Counted from the first letter of the stretch, positions 1 through 9,501 are shown. The stretch is 54,347 bases of DNA from Methylophaga sp. 41_12_T18 (GCA_002163115.1 MAAI01000045.1:1-54347), one strand, 5' to 3'. Made by a program: numbers and translations. The notes: generated by a model from the sequence alone, not told the origin.

Positions 1-359
1 CCATAGGTAGTGAAGAGTCAATAAACTTTCGTCGTAGTGGTATTCAGCAACGTTTGTTTTCTCGGCTGCGCAGTGGTCATATGAAAATGGAAGCCGAACT
101 TGATCTTCATGGCATGACTATTCCTATCGCTCATGATGAATTAGCTAAATTTCTTCACGACTGTAAACATTTCCAAATCCGTTGTGTGAGGATTATTCAC
201 GGTAAAGGCTGGGGTTCAAAACAACATAAGCCTGTTTTAAAATCAAAACTTAATGGCTGGCTCCAGCAAATAGATGATGTATTAGCCTTTTGTTCAGCTC
301 CTATCGAAGATGGAGGCACCGGTGCTGTGTATGTATTATTACGCCGCACTGCTAAATAA
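1..359 (+). CDS. smrA: Smr-domain protein SmrA, 5' end outside window
   Basis: The reading frame is open from base 3, so the start codon lies upstream of the window and about 118 C-terminal residues are visible. They contain the Smr domain hallmarks LDLHGMT and the nucleotide-contacting loop IIHGKGWGS, followed by GGTGAVYVLL, as in the SmrA/YdaL group. Just before the domain is a basic stretch (RRSGIQQRLFSRLRSG) also typical of SmrA. Smr domains of this group are nucleases or nucleic-acid binding modules; the physiological role of SmrA is not well settled. A TTG at base 54 could serve as a start in isolation, but the conserved basic stretch upstream argues that it is internal. It is followed by a chemoreceptor gene after 78 bases and shares no obvious function with it. 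Confidence 0.8.
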   Translation, partial: IGSEESINFRRSGIQQRLFSRLRSGHMKMEAELDLHGMTIPIAHDELAKFLHDCKHFQIRCVRIIHGKGWGSKQHKPVLKSKLNGWLQQIDDVLAFCSAPIEDGGTGAVYVLLRRTAK

Positions 360-437
360 ATCACTGCTATGGCTTAATTATTGCTGCAATTGAAACTTCA
401 TCATAATAAAAATAAAAAATTTGATAAGGATTAATGA

Positions 438-2453
438 ATGATTAGTTTCTCGCAACAATTGATGAACTCACTTGATTTTCAAAAGAAAATGCTGTTAATC
501 ACAGCTGTTTTTGGCATACCCATCGTCCTTTCAGGATTCATCTTATTATCGCAATTAAACTCGGGCATTAACGTTACAGAAAGTGAACGCAATGGACTCA
601 CCTATATCAGTACCCTGCGTCAGCTCTATCAAGACTTACCTCAGCATCGAGGCCTGACCAATGCTTATCGGCATGGAAAAACAGAATTTAAAGCCAAAGT
701 TCTTACCAAAAGAGAGGATATTTCTGCTGATATTGCAGCAATAGATGCCATTAATAAAAAGCTTGGTAACCAGCTTAGAACATCGGTTTTATGGGAACAG
801 ATTAAGCAAGACTGGTACGCGCTAAGCAATAAAGCCTTCTCAGCACCACCACTCATTGTCTTTGATGAACACAGCATCCTGATTGCCAAACTTTATAGTT
901 TATTTGAACAAGTCAGTAATCAATCAGGTTTAGTACTCGATCCGAAATTAAATACCTCGTTCATTATGGATACTCTGATCTATAAATTACCCGTTGTTAC
1001 AGAAAATTTAGGTCAAGCGCGAGGCATGGGTTCAGGTATTGCTGCAACTGGAACAATTACTATCGAAAATCGCATTAAACTTGGAACATTACTTGCCACT
1101 ATCACTAATAACTCACGAGCCACTGACAGCAACCTTGCAATTGCATTAAAAGAAAATGATGGCCTCGCCAAACAGGTTTCTGTATTGATGGAACAGCGTG
1201 AGACTGCAATGGATAAATTTACTCAGACTGTTAATAAAGACATTTTATTGAGTAATTTCATAGCAATTGACCCGAGTCATTTTTTTGATTTAGGTACAGC
1301 GGCTATCAAAGCCAACTACCAACTCTATGATGAGCTGGTGCCAATACTGGATCAGCTATTTGTAGAACGTATTTCTAACTTTTCTACTCAAAGAAATGTA
1401 ATCATTAGCATTATTCTCGGCTCATTACTGATTGCAGTATTCTTATTCCATGGCTTCTATCAAAGTACAGTTGATATCATTAGCGACCTAAAACAAGGTA
1501 CTGATCAGATCTCTAAAGGTGATCTCACCATTAAAATCAATAGTAACTCTCAAGATGAAAATGCTCAGATTGTAAAAGCAGTCAACAATATGACCCAAAA
1601 CCTGCACTCGACCATTAAAAAAATCAATAATAGTGCATCTAAACTTGCTTCATCATCTGAAGAGCTATCGTCTACAACGATACAAGTCAGTACCAATATT
1701 TCCGAGCAACAAGCACAAACCGAGCAAATTGCAACGGCAATGACTGAAATGACCACCACCGTGCAAGATATTGCCAGAAATGCCGAAATGCTTGCTTCAG
1801 AAGTTAGAAATGCAGCAGATGAAACACATACCGGTAGTGCAGTGATTAATAGCACCATTGATTCAATGAATGCCTTAGCTGAGGGGATTGGTAAAGCAGC
1901 CACAGTGGTTGCCAACCTGGAAGAGAGTAGCAATGAAATTGGTTCTATCTTAAATGTTATTAAAGGTGTGGCCGAACAAACAAACCTGCTGGCCCTTAAT
2001 GCTGCGATTGAAGCGGCCCGGGCCGGTGATCACGGTCGAGGCTTTGCGGTAGTTGCTGATGAAGTACGGACATTAGCCACCCGTACCCAAGAGTCTGCAG
2101 AACAGATTCAAGGCATGGTCAATACCTTACAACACAGCACCCGTGAAGCGAGTTCCGTCATGAATTCTGAACGCAAGAAAGCCGAAGAAATGTCGGTCAA
2201 TACCCAAACAGCCACTATTTCTTTAGCAAATATTGTTAGCTCGATCAGCCGAATTTCGGATATGAGTGTACAAGTGGCTACTGCTGCCGAACAACAAGGG
2301 GCCGTTTCTGATGAAGTTAATAGGAATGTCATTACCGTTTCCGACTTGTCGACCCAAAACATGTCTGGTACCCATCAGGTGTCGGCATCAAGTGAAGAGT
2401 TGGCTCGCTTAGCTGGTGAGCTACATACCATCGTCCATCAATTTAAAGTTTAG
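438..2453 (+). CDS. Methyl-accepting chemotaxis protein with large periplasmic sensor
   Basis: A 671-residue transmembrane chemoreceptor. Membrane segments are seen near residues 17-38 and 320-341, enclosing a helical periplasmic sensor of about 280 residues. The QHRGL motif near its start recalls NIT (nitrate/nitrite-sensing) domains, though this is a weak resemblance. A HAMP linker occupies about 343-396. The cytoplasmic coiled coil follows, with the conserved hairpin tip at about 513-547 ([18 protein letters not shown]), which contacts CheA and CheW. The C-terminus lacks a CheR-docking pentapeptide. The ATG at 438 is supported by AAGGA nine bases upstream. It stands alone between smrA and a strong terminator, so it is probably monocistronic. 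Ligand unknown. Confidence 0.93.
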   Translation: MISFSQQLMNSLDFQKKMLLITAVFGIPIVLSGFILLSQLNSGINVTESERNGLTYISTLRQLYQDLPQHRGLTNAYRHGKTEFKAKVLTKREDISADIAAIDAINKKLGNQLRTSVLWEQIKQDWYALSNKAFSAPPLIVFDEHSILIAKLYSLFEQVSNQSGLVLDPKLNTSFIMDTLIYKLPVVTENLGQARGMGSGIAATGTITIENRIKLGTLLATITNNSRATDSNLAIALKENDGLAKQVSVLMEQRETAMDKFTQTVNKDILLSNFIAIDPSHFFDLGTAAIKANYQLYDELVPILDQLFVERISNFSTQRNVIISIILGSLLIAVFLFHGFYQSTVDIISDLKQGTDQISKGDLTIKINSNSQDENAQIVKAVNNMTQNLHSTIKKINNSASKLASSSEELSSTTIQVSTNISEQQAQTEQIATAMTEMTTTVQDIARNAEMLASEVRNAADETHTGSAVINSTIDSMNALAEGIGKAATVVANLEESSNEIGSILNVIKGVAEQTNLLALNAAIEAARAGDHGRGFAVVADEVRTLATRTQESAEQIQGMVNTLQHSTREASSVMNSERKKAEEMSVNTQTATISLANIVSSISRISDMSVQVATAAEQQGAVSDEVNRNVITVSDLSTQNMSGTHQVSASSEELARLAGELHTIVHQFKV

Positions 2454-2477
2454 CTATTTTTTAAAATATCAGTCCCC

Positions 2478-2515
2478 AAAAGGCCACTTACATAACAATG
2501 TAAGTGGCCTTTTTT
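2478..2515 (+). terminator. Rho-independent terminator of the chemoreceptor gene
   Basis: A perfect 16-bp stem (2478-2493 with 2498-2513), including AAGGCCACTTACAT, closes on the four-base loop AACA and runs into a T tract at 2510-2515. It lies 25 bases after the chemoreceptor stop codon. On the opposite strand the tail would be TTTTGGGG, so it mainly serves the plus strand. Confidence 0.93.
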
Positions 2516-2609
2516 ATACACTCAATTTACTCTGCAAGTTAATAGCTAACTGGACACCTGTTGGTGGTCATTGGGCTTTAGTTGCGCTGCTATCAACATG
2601 ATTATTTGA

Positions 2610-3158
2610 TCACGTTAATAATGCTTGTAAATACAGCCAATCAAAATAAGGACCTGGGTCAGTTTTACGGCCAGGCGAAATATCTTGGTGTCCTTTAATT
2701 GTATCTTTAGTCAATCGTGGATAATGATCACACAATGCATTAATCACTACCGTTAACTGCTGATACTGGATCGACTCAAATGACTGGTCATCACAGCCTT
2801 CTAGCTCTATTCCTATGGTGAAGTCGTTACATCGCTCACGGCCTTCCCAGTTAGAAATACCAGCATGCCAAGCACGTTTATCAAAAGGCACATATTGAAT
2901 AATCTCACCATCACGACGGATTAATAAATGGCTTGATACTTTTAAGCCGGCAATCTGTTCAAAATAGGGGTGAGCCTTTGGGTCTAACTGATTTAAAAAT
3001 AAATCATCTATCCAACCACCGCCAAAATCTCCAGGTGGCAAACTAATATTGTGAATTACAATTCCACTTATATCTTCACTATCAGGACGGTCATCCTGGT
3101 TCGGTGATGGGTGTATGGTTGCCGGGCTTAATAAACCCTGCTGTAGCTCTAAATCCAT
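2610..3158 (-). CDS. ampD: 1,6-anhydro-N-acetylmuramyl-L-alanine amidase AmpD
   Basis: Cytosolic zinc amidase that removes the peptide from 1,6-anhydro-muropeptides during peptidoglycan recycling, which also controls inducer levels for AmpR-type beta-lactamase regulation. The 182 residues match the usual family length. Zinc ligands are visible as H36 (IVIHN), H157 (KGHQDISPGRK) and D167 (TDPGP). The IGIELEG strand and the HAGISNWEGRE segment are also typical. There is no signal peptide, as expected for AmpD rather than the secreted AmiD. It overlaps the upstream CBS gene by one base and is the last gene of the DUF1538/PII-like/CBS unit. NagZ, which acts in the same pathway, lies at 28638-29687. 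Confidence 0.95.
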   Translation of the reverse strand: MDLELQQGLLSPATIHPSPNQDDRPDSEDISGIVIHNISLPPGDFGGGWIDDLFLNQLDPKAHPYFEQIAGLKVSSHLLIRRDGEIIQYVPFDKRAWHAGISNWEGRERCNDFTIGIELEGCDDQSFESIQYQQLTVVINALCDHYPRLTKDTIKGHQDISPGRKTDPGPYFDWLYLQALLT

Positions 3159-3556
3159 TAAGTTTTGATGCCTTGTAATACCAACCGCGTTAAGCTCACT
3201 ATACCGACAATTTTGCCTTTATCTTTTACTGGTACACGCGATAAACCAAACTTTTCAAACAACCGAGCACAATAACGTATATCCATATCGGCTTCGACAC
3301 AAATCACTGGCTTAGTCATGATTTCATAAGCATTAACCCGGTCAGGGGATTTATCACGCGCCAATACATGACGGGCGATATCAGAAATCATCACCACGCC
3401 ATATTCATCATCTTCGTGACGCTTATCGATAATCAACATCTTAGTTTGCATCTGCTTCATTTTTTGCAAAGCAGTGGTAATCATTGTCATACCATCAATC
3501 ACTTCAAACTCTGTTCTCATTACATCTCGAACACGTACTACCTGTTTATTGGTCAT
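3158..3556 (-). CDS. Two-CBS-domain regulatory protein
   Basis: A 132-residue soluble protein made of two CBS domains and nothing else (about residues 8-70 and 74-131). Each begins with the usual V-x-D/E-x-M pattern (VRDVMRTEF and AYEIMTKPV), and the second carries GLSRVPVKDKGKIVGIVSLTRL. Such Bateman modules commonly bind adenine nucleotides and change conformation. It overlaps the PII-like gene by four bases and ampD by one, so the three are translationally coupled. With a PII-like protein and two membrane proteins next door, the natural inference is that it gates or reports on the DUF1538 proteins. No direct evidence for a ligand is visible. Confidence 0.88.
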   Translation of the reverse strand: MTNKQVVRVRDVMRTEFEVIDGMTMITTALQKMKQMQTKMLIIDKRHEDDEYGVVMISDIARHVLARDKSPDRVNAYEIMTKPVICVEADMDIRYCARLFEKFGLSRVPVKDKGKIVGIVSLTRLVLQGIKT

Positions 3557-3903
3557 AGTTCTCCCTCCACGACATCTAATAACTCTTTGACTTGATGACT
3601 GACACCAACGGCATCTTCTACATCTAACTGAATAGCGATACCTGTGCCCGGCTTTTCATCAAACTCCCCCACTTGGGCTATGACTTCCAATATATGTCTG
3701 CTCAAGTGTTCTTCAACTAAAAATAACAACACATCTCTTTGTGTTTCTAACGTTAAGCCAAAAAAGGTTTTGCTTTGATTCAGACCTTCTCCACGAGCAT
3801 TATTTATTACCGTAGCTCCAGTTGCACCAGCAAGCCGTGCAGCATCCATTACTTCATCAGTTTTACTATCTTCTACAAAACATACAATCAACTTAAAATG
3901 CAT
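3553..3903 (-). CDS. PII-like signalling protein
   Basis: A 116-residue protein with the ferredoxin-like pattern of the PII superfamily: an N-terminal strand HFKLIVCFVED, a Gly-rich segment GATGATVINNARGEG at about 26-40 where the T-loop begins, and a C-terminal KPGTGIAIQLDV segment at 84-95 equivalent to the nucleotide-contacting region of PII. The classical uridylylated T-loop tyrosine is absent, so it is not GlnB or GlnK. It lies three bases from the downstream DUF1538 gene and overlaps the CBS gene. By analogy with GlnK-AmtB and SbtB-SbtA, I infer that it docks on the DUF1538 membrane proteins in response to a nucleotide. This is untested. Confidence 0.8.
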   Translation of the reverse strand: MHFKLIVCFVEDSKTDEVMDAARLAGATGATVINNARGEGLNQSKTFFGLTLETQRDVLLFLVEEHLSRHILEVIAQVGEFDEKPGTGIAIQLDVEDAVGVSHQVKELLDVVEGEL

Positions 3904-3905
3904 CT

Positions 3906-4694
3906 TTAGTCTCCACTTGAAATTCTATTTTTATTTGCTTGCCACTCAGTTAATTGGGCATAAGCCATCACACTCATGATCGGGAATAAACTAGCAAAAG
4001 CGATTAAGCCAAATCCGTCTAATAATGGGCTTCGGCCAGGCACGGTCGAAGCAAGTCCTAAACCTAATGCAGCCACCAATGGCACAGTAACCGTTGACGT
4101 CGTTACGCCACCTGAGTCATAAGCTAAGGCAATAATTAATTTAGGTGCATAAAAGGTCTGGATGATGACAATTACATAGCCGACCATAATAAAATAATGT
4201 AACGGTGTGCCAGTGATAATACGAAAAGTACCTAAAGCAATACCCACCGAGACACCGATAGCAACCGCAATCCGCAATCCCCATACTGAAATAGTGCCAC
4301 CCGATACTTCCTCAGCTTTTATCGCCACTGCTAATAAGGAAGGTTCGGCAATGGTGGTAGAAAAACCAATTGCCGCTGCAAAAATATAAACCCACATATA
4401 ATCTTGCCAACGAACCACATCTGGAATAGCCGTTAAGCCGGCATAGATAAAGCTCGGATCGGTTAGTTGTGCGGCCATTAATTTTCCTAATGGAAATAAT
4501 GCTTGTTCCAAACCTTGTAAAAAAAATACCAAGCCGACTAAAACATATAAAAAGCCAAATAAGACCTTCTTTAAATGAGCAATGGGCTCACGAATAACCA
4601 GTAATTGAAAACCAAAAATAATAACCGCAATCGGGATTACATCTTTTAAAGTGGCTAGTAAACCATGAGCAAGTGAGATTAATAACTCAATCAA
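3906..4694 (-). CDS. DUF1538 family membrane protein (second copy)
   Basis: A 262-residue polytopic membrane protein with about seven hydrophobic segments. It carries the same two landmark motifs as its upstream neighbour: [15 protein letters not shown] near residue 115 and [19 protein letters not shown] near residue 193, followed by a [14 protein letters not shown] segment. The small, glycine- and threonine-rich loops with a buried Asp or Glu look like transport-pathway elements, but the family has no established function that I can name. The start overlaps the end of the other DUF1538 gene by four bases (ATGA), so the two are translationally coupled and probably form a heteromer. Confidence 0.88.
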   Translation of the reverse strand: MIELLISLAHGLLATLKDVIPIAVIIFGFQLLVIREPIAHLKKVLFGFLYVLVGLVFFLQGLEQALFPLGKLMAAQLTDPSFIYAGLTAIPDVVRWQDYMWVYIFAAAIGFSTTIAEPSLLAVAIKAEEVSGGTISVWGLRIAVAIGVSVGIALGTFRIITGTPLHYFIMVGYVIVIIQTFYAPKLIIALAYDSGGVTTSTVTVPLVAALGLGLASTVPGRSPLLDGFGLIAFASLFPIMSVMAYAQLTEWQANKNRISSGD

Positions 4695-5425
4695 AACATC
4701 ATTCCATAGGCCATCACAAAGATCATCGGCGTCAACGATGCAAAAGCAATTAAACCAAAGCCATCAACCATCGGGTTGCGGCCTTTGATACTTGAAGCTA
4801 ACCCCACACCTAAGGCGGTGACTAAAGGTACGGTAATGGTGGAGGTCGTGACGCCACCTGAATCATAAGCAATGCCAATAATCTCTGGTGGAGCTATCAT
4901 CGTCATTAAAACCACACCGACATAGCCCGCAATGATCAAATAATGGATTGGCCAACCTTTCAAAATCCGCAACACCCCCACCAAGATAGCAATACCAACT
5001 GATACTGCCACTGTATAACGTAATCCAGTCGCATAGCTATTTATTGCACTGTCAGTCTGCTCAATGACACCGCCAACAGCAGCAACACGTGCCGCCTCTT
5101 GAGCTACAGCGATCAAAGCTGGCTCAGCAACAGTGGTGCCAAAACCCAATGAAAATGCAAACAGTAATAACCAAAATACGCTGCCTTTACGCGCAAAGGC
5201 ATAGGCCATACTTTCTCCGATAGGAAATAAGCCCATTTCCAGACCACGGATGAAAAAAGTTAAACCCAAGATAACCAAGAAAATGCCAATCAGGATTTCA
5301 CCGACATTTGGAATGGGCTGTTGAAGGACAACAAGCTGAAAAAAAGCAATGACCACGATAATCGATGCTAAATCGCGGGCGCTACTAAAAAAATAGCCTA
5401 AAAAGATAGAAAATTGAGCTTTCAC
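4691..5425 (-). CDS. DUF1538 family membrane protein (first copy)
   Basis: A 244-residue polytopic membrane protein paralogous to the next gene. Matching motifs are [15 protein letters not shown] near residue 94 and [19 protein letters not shown] near 189, plus [16 protein letters not shown] at the C-terminus. The similarity of order and spacing points to an old tandem duplication with both halves kept. It is the first gene of the unit running to ampD, and its promoter must lie in the 47 bases shared with nadC or inside the nadC 5' end. Function is unknown. Transport of an ion or small molecule is the simplest inference from topology and from the linked PII-like and CBS regulators. Confidence 0.88.
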   Translation of the reverse strand: MKAQFSIFLGYFFSSARDLASIIVVIAFFQLVVLQQPIPNVGEILIGIFLVILGLTFFIRGLEMGLFPIGESMAYAFARKGSVFWLLLFAFSLGFGTTVAEPALIAVAQEAARVAAVGGVIEQTDSAINSYATGLRYTVAVSVGIAILVGVLRILKGWPIHYLIIAGYVGVVLMTMIAPPEIIGIAYDSGGVTTSTITVPLVTALGVGLASSIKGRNPMVDGFGLIAFASLTPMIFVMAYGMMF

Positions 5426-5472
5426 CAGTTACCCTGAACGTCCTTAAATATAAATCGACAAAACTCGACACT

Positions 5473-6315
5473 ATGACAATAGAAAGTAGCGTACCTGCCA
5501 ATGTTCTCGAAACTCAAGTCAAATTAGCACTTGAAGAAGACATCGGTCAACAGGATCTGACTGCAGATTTGATCTCCGTCAATAGTAAAGCAATAGCCAG
5601 TATTATTACTCGCCAAGATGCCACATTATGTGGTCAGGCTTGGGTCAATGAAGTATTTACCCAACTTGATCCTACTGTGAAAATTCATTGGAACTTTAAT
5701 GATGGTCAACGTATCAAGGCTGATCAAGTAATTTGCCAGCTTGAAGGCTCAGCTAGAAGCTTATTGACCGGCGAACGAACAGCAATGAACTTTCTACAGA
5801 CTCTATCCGCTACCGCTAGTCATGCGCAACTTTATGCTGATGCAGTCGAAGGACTAGCAGTACAGATTCTCGATACTCGCAAAACTATCCCAGGTTTTAG
5901 ACTCGCACAAAAATATGCGGTACGTTGTGGTGGTTGCCACAATCATCGTGTTGGCCTGTACGATGGCATCTTAATCAAAGAAAATCATATTAATGCCGCA
6001 GGCTCGATTGCAAAAGCAGTGCAGCAAGCTAAAAGCTTACACCCTGATGTTATGGTTCAAGTAGAAGTAGAAAACTTTGCTGAACTTGATCAAGCGCTGG
6101 CAACACAGGCTGATATTGTCATGTTAGATAACTTCAATGTGGCCGACTTAATCAAAGCGGTTGGCCTTAACCAAACAGTAACTCTACTTGAAGCTTCCGG
6201 TGGTATTACCTTGAAAAATGTTCGTACTATGGCTGAAACAGGTGTTGACCGTATTTCTATCGGTGCTATTACAAAAGATATACAAGCTATCGATTTATCA
6301 ATGCGCTTTCTTTAA
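5473..6315 (+). CDS. nadC: Nicotinate-nucleotide pyrophosphorylase (quinolinate phosphoribosyltransferase)
   Basis: Catalyses decarboxylating phosphoribosyl transfer from PRPP to quinolinate, giving nicotinate mononucleotide in de novo NAD synthesis. The 280 residues match the family. Visible signatures include ALEEDIGQQDLTADL at the N-terminus, SGERTAMNFLQ-like LLTGERTAMNFLQTLS, the active-site DTRKTIPGFR and KYAVRCGGCHNHRVGLYDGILIKENH, and the PRPP-site strands MLDNFN and EASGGI. No strong ribosome-binding site precedes the ATG. It is transcribed divergently from the DUF1538 unit and ends in a clear terminator, so it is monocistronic. nadA and nadB are not in the window. Confidence 0.97.
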   Translation: MTIESSVPANVLETQVKLALEEDIGQQDLTADLISVNSKAIASIITRQDATLCGQAWVNEVFTQLDPTVKIHWNFNDGQRIKADQVICQLEGSARSLLTGERTAMNFLQTLSATASHAQLYADAVEGLAVQILDTRKTIPGFRLAQKYAVRCGGCHNHRVGLYDGILIKENHINAAGSIAKAVQQAKSLHPDVMVQVEVENFAELDQALATQADIVMLDNFNVADLIKAVGLNQTVTLLEASGGITLKNVRTMAETGVDRISIGAITKDIQAIDLSMRFL

Positions 6316-6316
6316 T

Positions 6317-6356
6317 AAAAAAACGGCAGGGTAATTTCTTACCCCGCCGTTTTTTT
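6317..6356 (+). terminator. Rho-independent terminator of nadC
   Basis: A run of seven A residues and CGGCAGGGTAA pair with TTACCCCGCCG and a run of seven T residues around a TTTC loop. One A-C mismatch interrupts the stem. It begins right after the nadC stop codon. The flanking A and T tracts would let it act in both directions, so it may also end the PepSY-gene transcript coming from the other strand. Confidence 0.9.
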
Positions 6357-6383
6357 GTTTACTTGTCGCTAAATCAGCAAGCT

Positions 6384-6893
6384 TTATTCTAAACCAATCT
6401 GCCAAATCTCACGGTTTGCTTCAACAATTTCACCTGATGTCGCATCAACTTCAACTTTTACTTCATGACCTAAAGTTGTATCGATATCAAACTCATATGA
6501 AGCTTGGCCATTTGGCTCAATTTCATATTCAACTTCAGTAATCTCACCAGGGTAAATAGCTAAAGCGATATCACGAGCATCTTTTTCAGAAACTTTAACT
6601 TTAGCTTTGAATAATGGGTGGTTAACGTTATCTACTTCACGCTCAACTTCTGTGATTAAGCCACGGTGTGCATGACACTCTACATCCCAATCAGCGCCAT
6701 CTGTGCCACGAATATCAAATTCATAGACGTGTGCGCCTTGTTCATTTTTCATTTCTACTTTAACAATCTGACCAGGGCGTTCTTCTAAAGCCGCTTTCAT
6801 GCATGCTTCAAATTTATGTGGGTTTTCACCGGCAAAAGCAGTGGTGCTTAATAATGCAGTCATTACCGCAGAAATTAAAACTTTTGTTTTCAT
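6384..6893 (-). CDS. Secreted protein with two PepSY-like repeats
   Basis: A 169-residue protein with a clean Sec signal peptide ending ...LLSTTAFA at residue 21. The mature part is two tandem PepSY-like units (about 26-90 and 95-165), each a helix followed by acidic strands: [19 protein letters not shown] in the first and [19 protein letters not shown] in the second. PepSY modules occur in periplasmic or membrane proteins and are often taken as inhibitor or chaperone-like modules; no specific role is established here. It lies downstream of a TonB receptor on the same strand, but a strong terminator separates them, so it probably has its own promoter in 6894-6956. Confidence 0.82.
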   Translation of the reverse strand: MKTKVLISAVMTALLSTTAFAGENPHKFEACMKAALEERPGQIVKVEMKNEQGAHVYEFDIRGTDGADWDVECHAHRGLITEVEREVDNVNHPLFKAKVKVSEKDARDIALAIYPGEITEVEYEIEPNGQASYEFDIDTTLGHEVKVEVDATSGEIVEANREIWQIGLE

Positions 6894-6956
6894 TCGTTTA
6901 ATTCATCCTTAATTTAAAAAATAGACTCTGGTGAGTCTTGAGTTACCATTGTAGCT

Positions 6957-6992
6957 AAAAAAACAAAGCCGGATAAGCATTGCTAATCCGGC
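6957..6992 (-). terminator. Rho-independent terminator of the TonB receptor gene
   Basis: Read on the minus strand, GCCGGATTAGCA pairs with TGCTTATCCGGC, with one mismatch and an almost closed loop, and is followed by TTTGTTTTTTT. It starts 32 bases beyond the stop codon of the TonB-dependent receptor and separates it from the PepSY gene. Confidence 0.9.
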
Positions 6993-7023
6993 CTTGATTT
7001 AGATCAAATGATCAGTTGTGCAA

Positions 7024-9336
7024 TTACATTGAAACTTTAATTCCAATCCAACCGGCACGTGGTGCACCAAGACCAACAAAGCGAGGATCTTCAAAATCAA
7101 ATCCTGGCGCTTCATCTGGTTCACCATATAAACCAAATGTTTCATATTCGCTGTCAAATAAATTATCTACTTTGGCAAAGAATTGAACATTTTTATTTAA
7201 CTTATAACGTGCATGCATGTTAACAACTTTATAAGCAGCAATCTTTTTGTCTACATTTGCTTCATCGCCACGATAATATTGGCTTGAGTGATAAGAAGCT
7301 GTCATTCCTAAAGTAAACTGTTTATTAAAGTTATAGTCAGCACCAATTTTCACGTTATGAGCAGGAATTCCTGGTAAACGGTCACCTTTATTAACATTGA
7401 ATGTTTCTAGATTATCATCCACTTCACGTGCATAAGAAAAATCATCTTCAAACGTTGCACGAACATAAGAGTAGTTAGCAAACCAATCAACACTCTCTAA
7501 TTCACCAAATGCTCCTAGCTCTATACCTGCACGCGCTGTTTTATCAATATTATCAAAAATACCTACATTCAAACGTGGGTCAGCAGGATCGTCTTCAGTA
7601 TCTGGGAAAAAGAATAAATCATCTTTTAGCTCAGTGTAATAAATATTAGCATTCCAATTAACACCACTATTTTTACCACGTAGACCAGCTTCTAAAGTTC
7701 TAGCAACAACATCATCAAGTGGAGGATCTGCTAAGAATGAGTTAGGTAATGAACATGGATTATCTGCATCAGCACATGTTAATTCAGAAGGTGTTGGCGC
7801 ACGGTTGGATTCACTGTAGCTACCGTAGGCATTTAAAGTATCAGTGAAAGAATACGTCAAACCAACCGATGGGTTAAAGCGATTAAAGACATGCTTTTCA
7901 CCAGTTTCGTTTAAATCTTGGTCTCCACCTTCACTTGTTCCGGAAATATCAATTTCAATGCGGTTATAACGTCCAGCAAGTGTAAGAGCTAACTGGTCGG
8001 TCAAAGAAATTGTATCTGTGAAAAACACACTAAATGTTTCAGTCTTAATTTCACCATCAACAACCGTTTCATCGATAATTTCACCAGTACCGTTTGTACC
8101 ACGAGATGCAGTAAACTGGGCAATTTCTGACTGTGAAGTATGGTCGACATCTGAACGGTCGTAGCTAGCACCAACAATCAACTGGTTTTCTTTACCAAAC
8201 ATATCATCTAAGAATGTAAATTGTAGCCCTAAACCATAGCTATCTTGTTCAGTTTTACTTGTATTATTTAATGCAACAAAATCACCATTAGCAAAACCAA
8301 AAGCTGCTGCATTAGTAATAAATACTTCATCTAATACATTATCATCATCTTCGTCTTCACCAACTTGCCCACCAATAACAGATAGTTCAGAACCATCACC
8401 ATTAAAAGTCGTGCGATCACTTGAACGATAATACGTATTAGCAGATAGCAGTGTCACATCATTAATCCAATGTGAACCATTCAAGCTAAACATATCTAAG
8501 TCATTCTGAGTATTATCAGGATGCGTAAATACAGCTTTCGTATCTTGAGCTACCAATTCAACAGGAGATGCGCCGTTACCGTTCAAATCACTGTTAATAG
8601 ACATAATGCTTAAATCTAACGAGCTAGAATCATTACGATAGCTCAAGTTAGAAAAGAACTGCTCAACTCTTGATGGAGACTCATCACGCCAGCCGTCTTC
8701 TTTCGTGATTGAACCCGTCACAAAATAACCTAGTGTTCCGTTATTACCACCACTAGAGATGGTGCCTGAATCACGACCGAATGAGCCAGTGTAGGCTTCA
8801 GCTTCATGACCTTGGAAATTAAAACCGTTTTTAGTTTGGATAGATAAAGCACCACCTAACGTATTCAAACCAAATACCGGGTTTGAACCAGGCATTAAAT
8901 TCATCGTGCTAATTGCAGACTCAGGAATTAATTCAAAGTTTACTGCATCACCAAAAGGTTCATTTACACGAACACCATCCACATACACAGATAAGCCTTG
9001 TGAGTTACCAACTAATGGTGAAGCGGTAAAACCACGATACTTAAGATCAGGTTGGAATGGGTTATTTTGTGCTTGATTTAAGCTAACGCTTCCTAGCGTT
9101 TTATTCATAAATTCAGATAAATCTAAACCTTGAATTTTCTCAATATCTTCAGCTGTTGCAGTCTGTACATTGCTAGCAATCTGATCTGCCGGTAAACCCA
9201 CTCCGTGTAAAGGTGTGGTACCTATAACTTGGATATTACTTAATTCAACACCATCGTCTTCAGCGGTGGCTACACCCGATGCAATGGCTGACATCAGCAT
9301 CACGGCAAGGGCTTTGCGTTTATGTGGAAATAGCAT
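7024..9336 (-). CDS. TonB-dependent outer-membrane receptor
   Basis: A 770-residue ligand-gated outer-membrane transporter. I chose the ATG at 9336 because it begins MLFPHKRKALAVMLMSAIAS, a standard signal peptide ending in ATA near residue 26, with AGAGAG upstream; the frame stays open 22 codons further without a better start. A TonB-box-like stretch (NIQVIGTTP) is followed by the plug domain (about 50-160, with YVDGVRVNEPFGDAVNFELI and LGGALSIQTKNG), then a barrel of about 600 residues. The closing strand WIGIKVSM ends in Met rather than the usual Phe. The ligand cannot be read from the sequence, and no ABC transporter or regulator is linked. A PepSY protein follows after a terminator. Confidence 0.92.
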   Translation of the reverse strand: MLFPHKRKALAVMLMSAIASGVATAEDDGVELSNIQVIGTTPLHGVGLPADQIASNVQTATAEDIEKIQGLDLSEFMNKTLGSVSLNQAQNNPFQPDLKYRGFTASPLVGNSQGLSVYVDGVRVNEPFGDAVNFELIPESAISTMNLMPGSNPVFGLNTLGGALSIQTKNGFNFQGHEAEAYTGSFGRDSGTISSGGNNGTLGYFVTGSITKEDGWRDESPSRVEQFFSNLSYRNDSSSLDLSIMSINSDLNGNGASPVELVAQDTKAVFTHPDNTQNDLDMFSLNGSHWINDVTLLSANTYYRSSDRTTFNGDGSELSVIGGQVGEDEDDDNVLDEVFITNAAAFGFANGDFVALNNTSKTEQDSYGLGLQFTFLDDMFGKENQLIVGASYDRSDVDHTSQSEIAQFTASRGTNGTGEIIDETVVDGEIKTETFSVFFTDTISLTDQLALTLAGRYNRIEIDISGTSEGGDQDLNETGEKHVFNRFNPSVGLTYSFTDTLNAYGSYSESNRAPTPSELTCADADNPCSLPNSFLADPPLDDVVARTLEAGLRGKNSGVNWNANIYYTELKDDLFFFPDTEDDPADPRLNVGIFDNIDKTARAGIELGAFGELESVDWFANYSYVRATFEDDFSYAREVDDNLETFNVNKGDRLPGIPAHNVKIGADYNFNKQFTLGMTASYHSSQYYRGDEANVDKKIAAYKVVNMHARYKLNKNVQFFAKVDNLFDSEYETFGLYGEPDEAPGFDFEDPRFVGLGAPRAGWIGIKVSM

Positions 9337-9392
9337 AGTTTCTCTCTTTATTGCTTCTTTTATTATATGTATCAAATAATTTGACGCTGCCG

Positions 9393-9398
9393 ATTCTA
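9393..9398 (-). promoter_or_regulatory. Putative extended -10 promoter element for the TonB receptor
   Basis: On the minus strand TGCTAGAAT forms an extended -10 box (TG-N-TAGAAT) about 57 bases before the chosen start codon at 9336. No good -35 hexamer lies at the usual distance, which extended -10 promoters can tolerate. A second AT-rich match, TATAAT at 9362-9367, lies closer to the gene. Both are predictions only. Confidence 0.35.
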
Positions 9399-9464
9399 GC
9401 ACAGCAAAAAAGCAAAAGAATTAGGAGAAATTCCTATTGCAAAACTTATTTAATCAACAAAAGA

Positions 9465-9501
9465 AGAAAAGAGAAAAACCTATACTATTCAATCCTATAG
9501 G
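9465..9501 (-). terminator. Possible terminator after cysG
   Basis: On the minus strand CCTATA and TATAGG form a six-base stem around an 11-base loop and are followed at once by TTTTTCTCTTTTC. It lies 20 bases beyond the cysG stop codon and would close the long housekeeping transcript. The stem is AT-rich and short, so the call is tentative. Confidence 0.45.

Noticed and set aside
2416-2601. A 61-codon frame crossing the chemoreceptor end and its terminator
   Set aside because: It overlaps a strong rho-independent terminator and has no ribosome-binding site or family features.
3553-3903. Classical GlnB/GlnK nitrogen regulator
   Set aside because: The T-loop tyrosine and its flanking motif are missing, and no amtB or glnA is linked.
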